This document shows, piece by piece, positions 5,006 through 6,248 of a stretch of DNA of 6,248 nt. The notes beneath the pieces were generated by a model. It did no database searches. It was not told the origin of the DNA and was given only the letters and a program-made list of their open reading frames with translations. Origin of the DNA: Comamonadaceae bacterium (GTDB lineage Bacteria; Pseudomonadota; Gammaproteobacteria; Burkholderiales; Burkholderiaceae_C); assembly GCA_013298415.1 (NCBI GenBank), contig JAAFHN010000164.1, positions 1 through 6,248 of the forward strand, read 5' to 3'. A program made the translations under genes and the position numbers. How positions within the stretch are numbered: the stretch's first letter is position 1; every line of letters begins with the position of its first letter.

Positions 5006-6248
5006 GCGCAAACGAGCCGCCGGACCTGCCCCGCGTGCAGGCTGTTCCCCAGCCCGGCCGGGCTGACGCTTCCGCCGTGCAGACCGACGCTTCCGCCGTT
5101 CGGGCTGATACCCCTCCCGTTCGGGCTGAGGTATCGAAGCCCACGCCCTTCGATACCTCAGGGCGAACGGGGCACTCGGCTGCCGGGTTGCCACGGCCCA
5201 TCGCGATCACGCTAGGTGATGTACGCGGCATTGGGCCGGAGCTGGTGGCGCGCTGGCTCTTGGCACATGGCAAGCAAGTGCCGTGTGTGGTGTATGGGCC
5301 GCGTGAAGCGCTGCAAGCCGCTCTGGATCGCTTCGGCGGAGCGGGCATGGATGCCGCAGCCCTCGGCGCTCGGTTGGTTGACACGGGTTGGGTGCTCCCC
5401 CAATCACTATCAAAAAAAGAGCAACAAACACAACAAGTACCAGGACAGAGGGACTTTTTGTTTCAAAAAATGTCTTCCGAAGCCCTGAAAAGCACCGATT
5501 CGGTGGCCGGAGCGGCTGCGGCGGCTGCCGTGAGTGCTGCGGCGCGGGCGGCGTTGACAGGCGAGGTATCAGCCGTGGTGACCGCGCCTTTGTCCAAAGC
5601 TGGCTTGGCCGCAGCGGGGCTTGAGTTTCCAGGCCACACCGAGCTGCTGCAATGGGAGGCGGCGCAGCACGTTGGCGCGTCGCTGGCCCAAATGCCCGTG
5701 CGCATGATGCTGGCAAATGAGGAACTGCGCACGATCCTTGTGAGCATCCACGTGAGCTTGGCCGAGGCGATTCGGCAGGTGAGCACTGCAAACGTGTTGC
5801 AAACCCTTCAAATCGCGCACACCGCGCTGCAGGCTAGCCTGGGGCGCCCCCCGAGGCTTGCGGTGGCTGGCCTCAACCCCCACGCAGGCGAAGGCGGCTT
5901 GCTCGGCCGCGAGGAAATTGACGAGATTGCCCCCGCGATTGCCCAGGCGCAGGCCCACGGCATCCAAGCCAGCGGCCCCTACCCGCCCGACACGATCTTC
6001 ATGCGAGCCCGCCGAAAACCTGGCCAAACCGAAGCCGAATTCGACGCCGTGATCGCCATGACGCACGACCACGGCCTGATCCCCGTGAAATACCTCGGCG
6101 TGGACGAAGGCGTGAACGTGACCCTAGGCCTGCCGCTCATTCGCACCAGCCCCGATCACGGCACCGCGTTTGACATCGCGTGGGAAGGCAAGGCCAGCCT
6201 GAAGAGCTTCGAGCGGGCAGTGGATGCAGGCCTCAGCGCCGCCGAGAA
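5002..6248 (+). CDS. pdxA: PdxA-family 4-hydroxythreonine-4-phosphate dehydrogenase, C-terminus cut by the right edge, with repeat-derived insertions
   Basis: The frame is open from ATG 5002 to the edge (415 codons). PdxA oxidises 4-phosphohydroxy-L-threonine with NAD in vitamin B6 synthesis, in the cytoplasm. Visible blocks are PRPIAITLGDVRGIGPEL (64-81), VTAPLSKAG (193-201), PGHTELL (210-216) with His212, IHVSL with His250, NPHAGEGG with His294, MTHDHGL with His355, Lys363 in VKY, and EGVNVTLGLPLIRTSPDHGTAFDIA. His250, His294 and His355 match the three metal ligands of E. coli PdxA (166, 211, 266). Only a few C-terminal residues should be missing. The start overlaps the NIF3 stop (ATGA), suggesting translational coupling. 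Two oddities stand out. Residues about 10-62 are a low-complexity extension partly encoded by a REP-like palindrome, and a 34% GC block encodes about residues 134-156. If the extension is not translated, TTG 5188 is the next candidate start. GDVRGIGPE replaces the commoner GDPAGIGPE, and MTHDHG replaces MYHDQG, so this may be a divergent PdxA paralogue. Confidence 0.92.
   Translation, partial: MSANEPPDLPRVQAVPQPGRADASAVQTDASAVRADTPPVRAEVSKPTPFDTSGRTGHSAAGLPRPIAITLGDVRGIGPELVARWLLAHGKQVPCVVYGPREALQAALDRFGGAGMDAAALGARLVDTGWVLPQSLSKKEQQTQQVPGQRDFLFQKMSSEALKSTDSVAGAAAAAAVSAAARAALTGEVSAVVTAPLSKAGLAAAGLEFPGHTELLQWEAAQHVGASLAQMPVRMMLANEELRTILVSIHVSLAEAIRQVSTANVLQTLQIAHTALQASLGRPPRLAVAGLNPHAGEGGLLGREEIDEIAPAIAQAQAHGIQASGPYPPDTIFMRARRKPGQTEAEFDAVIAMTHDHGLIPVKYLGVDEGVNVTLGLPLIRTSPDHGTAFDIAWEGKASLKSFERAVDAGLSAAE
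5065..5099 (+). repeat. 21-bp-period direct repeat in the 5' part of pdxA
   Basis: GACGCTTCCGCCGT occurs at 5065-5078 and again at 5086-5099, 21 bp apart and in the same frame. It encodes DASAV twice (DASAVQTDASAV). It directly precedes the palindrome and belongs to the same low-complexity extension. Confidence 0.8.
5095..5170. repeat. REP-like palindrome inside the pdxA reading frame
   Basis: The arms 5117-5139 and 5148-5170 are the same sequence as the arms at 397-419 and 432-454, with the loop shortened from 12 to 8 nt. The preceding half-arm GCCGTTCGGGCTGA (5095-5108) is also shared. Read in the pdxA frame it gives AVRADTPPVRAEVSKPTPFD and TSGRTG, with no stop. Confidence 0.87.
5401..5470. 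repeat. Low-GC block inside pdxA, possible degenerate dispersed repeat
   Basis: By count 24 of 70 bases are G or C (34%), against clearly higher GC on both sides. It starts with CACTATCAAAAAAAGAGC and ends with ACTTTTTGTTTCAAAAAA. The outer parts recall a dispersed repeat of Comamonadaceae with CTATCAAAAA ends, but I rely on memory for that and the central palindrome is not preserved here. It encodes roughly QSLSKKEQQTQQVPG then QRDFLFQK, between the N-terminal loop and VTAPLSK. Confidence 0.5.

Noticed and set aside
5463..6072. Minus-strand open frames opposite pdxA
   Set aside because: They are shadows of the conserved plus-strand PdxA coding sequence with no features of their own.
5002..6248. 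pdxA as a pseudogene broken by repeats
   Set aside because: Reading codon by codon, the frame has no stop from 5002 to 6248, and the metal ligands and conserved blocks are intact, so it is most likely functional.

Overview
No experimentally named system or mobile-element gene is visible. The window looks like high-GC betaproteobacterial chromosome, most likely Comamonadaceae or a close Burkholderiales relative. The basis is GC-rich codon use, the protein families, and dense intergenic palindromes of the GTTCGCCCTGAGCTTGTCGA type, which I recall as common in these genomes. The lineage is an inference.

Layout, left to right. (1) 1-332, minus strand: the N-terminal part of a PF10023-type putative aminopeptidase, cut by the window edge. 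(2) 333-787: a gene-free stretch filled with REP-like palindromes, including a 120-bp tandem duplication. (3) 788-2848, minus: a single-subunit molybdopterin (MopB/COG0243) oxidoreductase with an N-terminal [4Fe-4S] cysteine motif. (4) 2849-3322: a gene-free stretch with a C/A-rich leader whose opposite strand is a G-quadruplex-like tract, then a symmetrical element of about 345 bp (2953-3296) built as an inverted pair with a GC-rich hairpin at each end. (5) 3323-4084, minus: an exported DUF2807 (head GIN domain) beta-solenoid protein. (6) 4085-4210: a divergent promoter region. (7) 4211-5005, plus: a NIF3/YbgI dinuclear-metal protein with all five expected metal ligands. (8) 5002-6248, plus: a PdxA-family dehydrogenase overlapping the NIF3 stop by ATGA and running off the right edge. 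Its frame is open to the edge.

The NIF3 and pdxA genes probably form a translationally coupled operon. The three minus-strand genes are separated by repeat-rich spacers and show no obvious functional link to one another.

The most interesting feature is repeat invasion of a conserved gene. The pdxA reading frame carries an in-frame copy of the palindrome seen in the 333-787 spacer, giving an N-terminal extension of about 60 residues. It also has a separate 70-nt block of about 34% GC, also in frame. The second notable feature is the 345-bp symmetrical element upstream of the molybdoenzyme gene.
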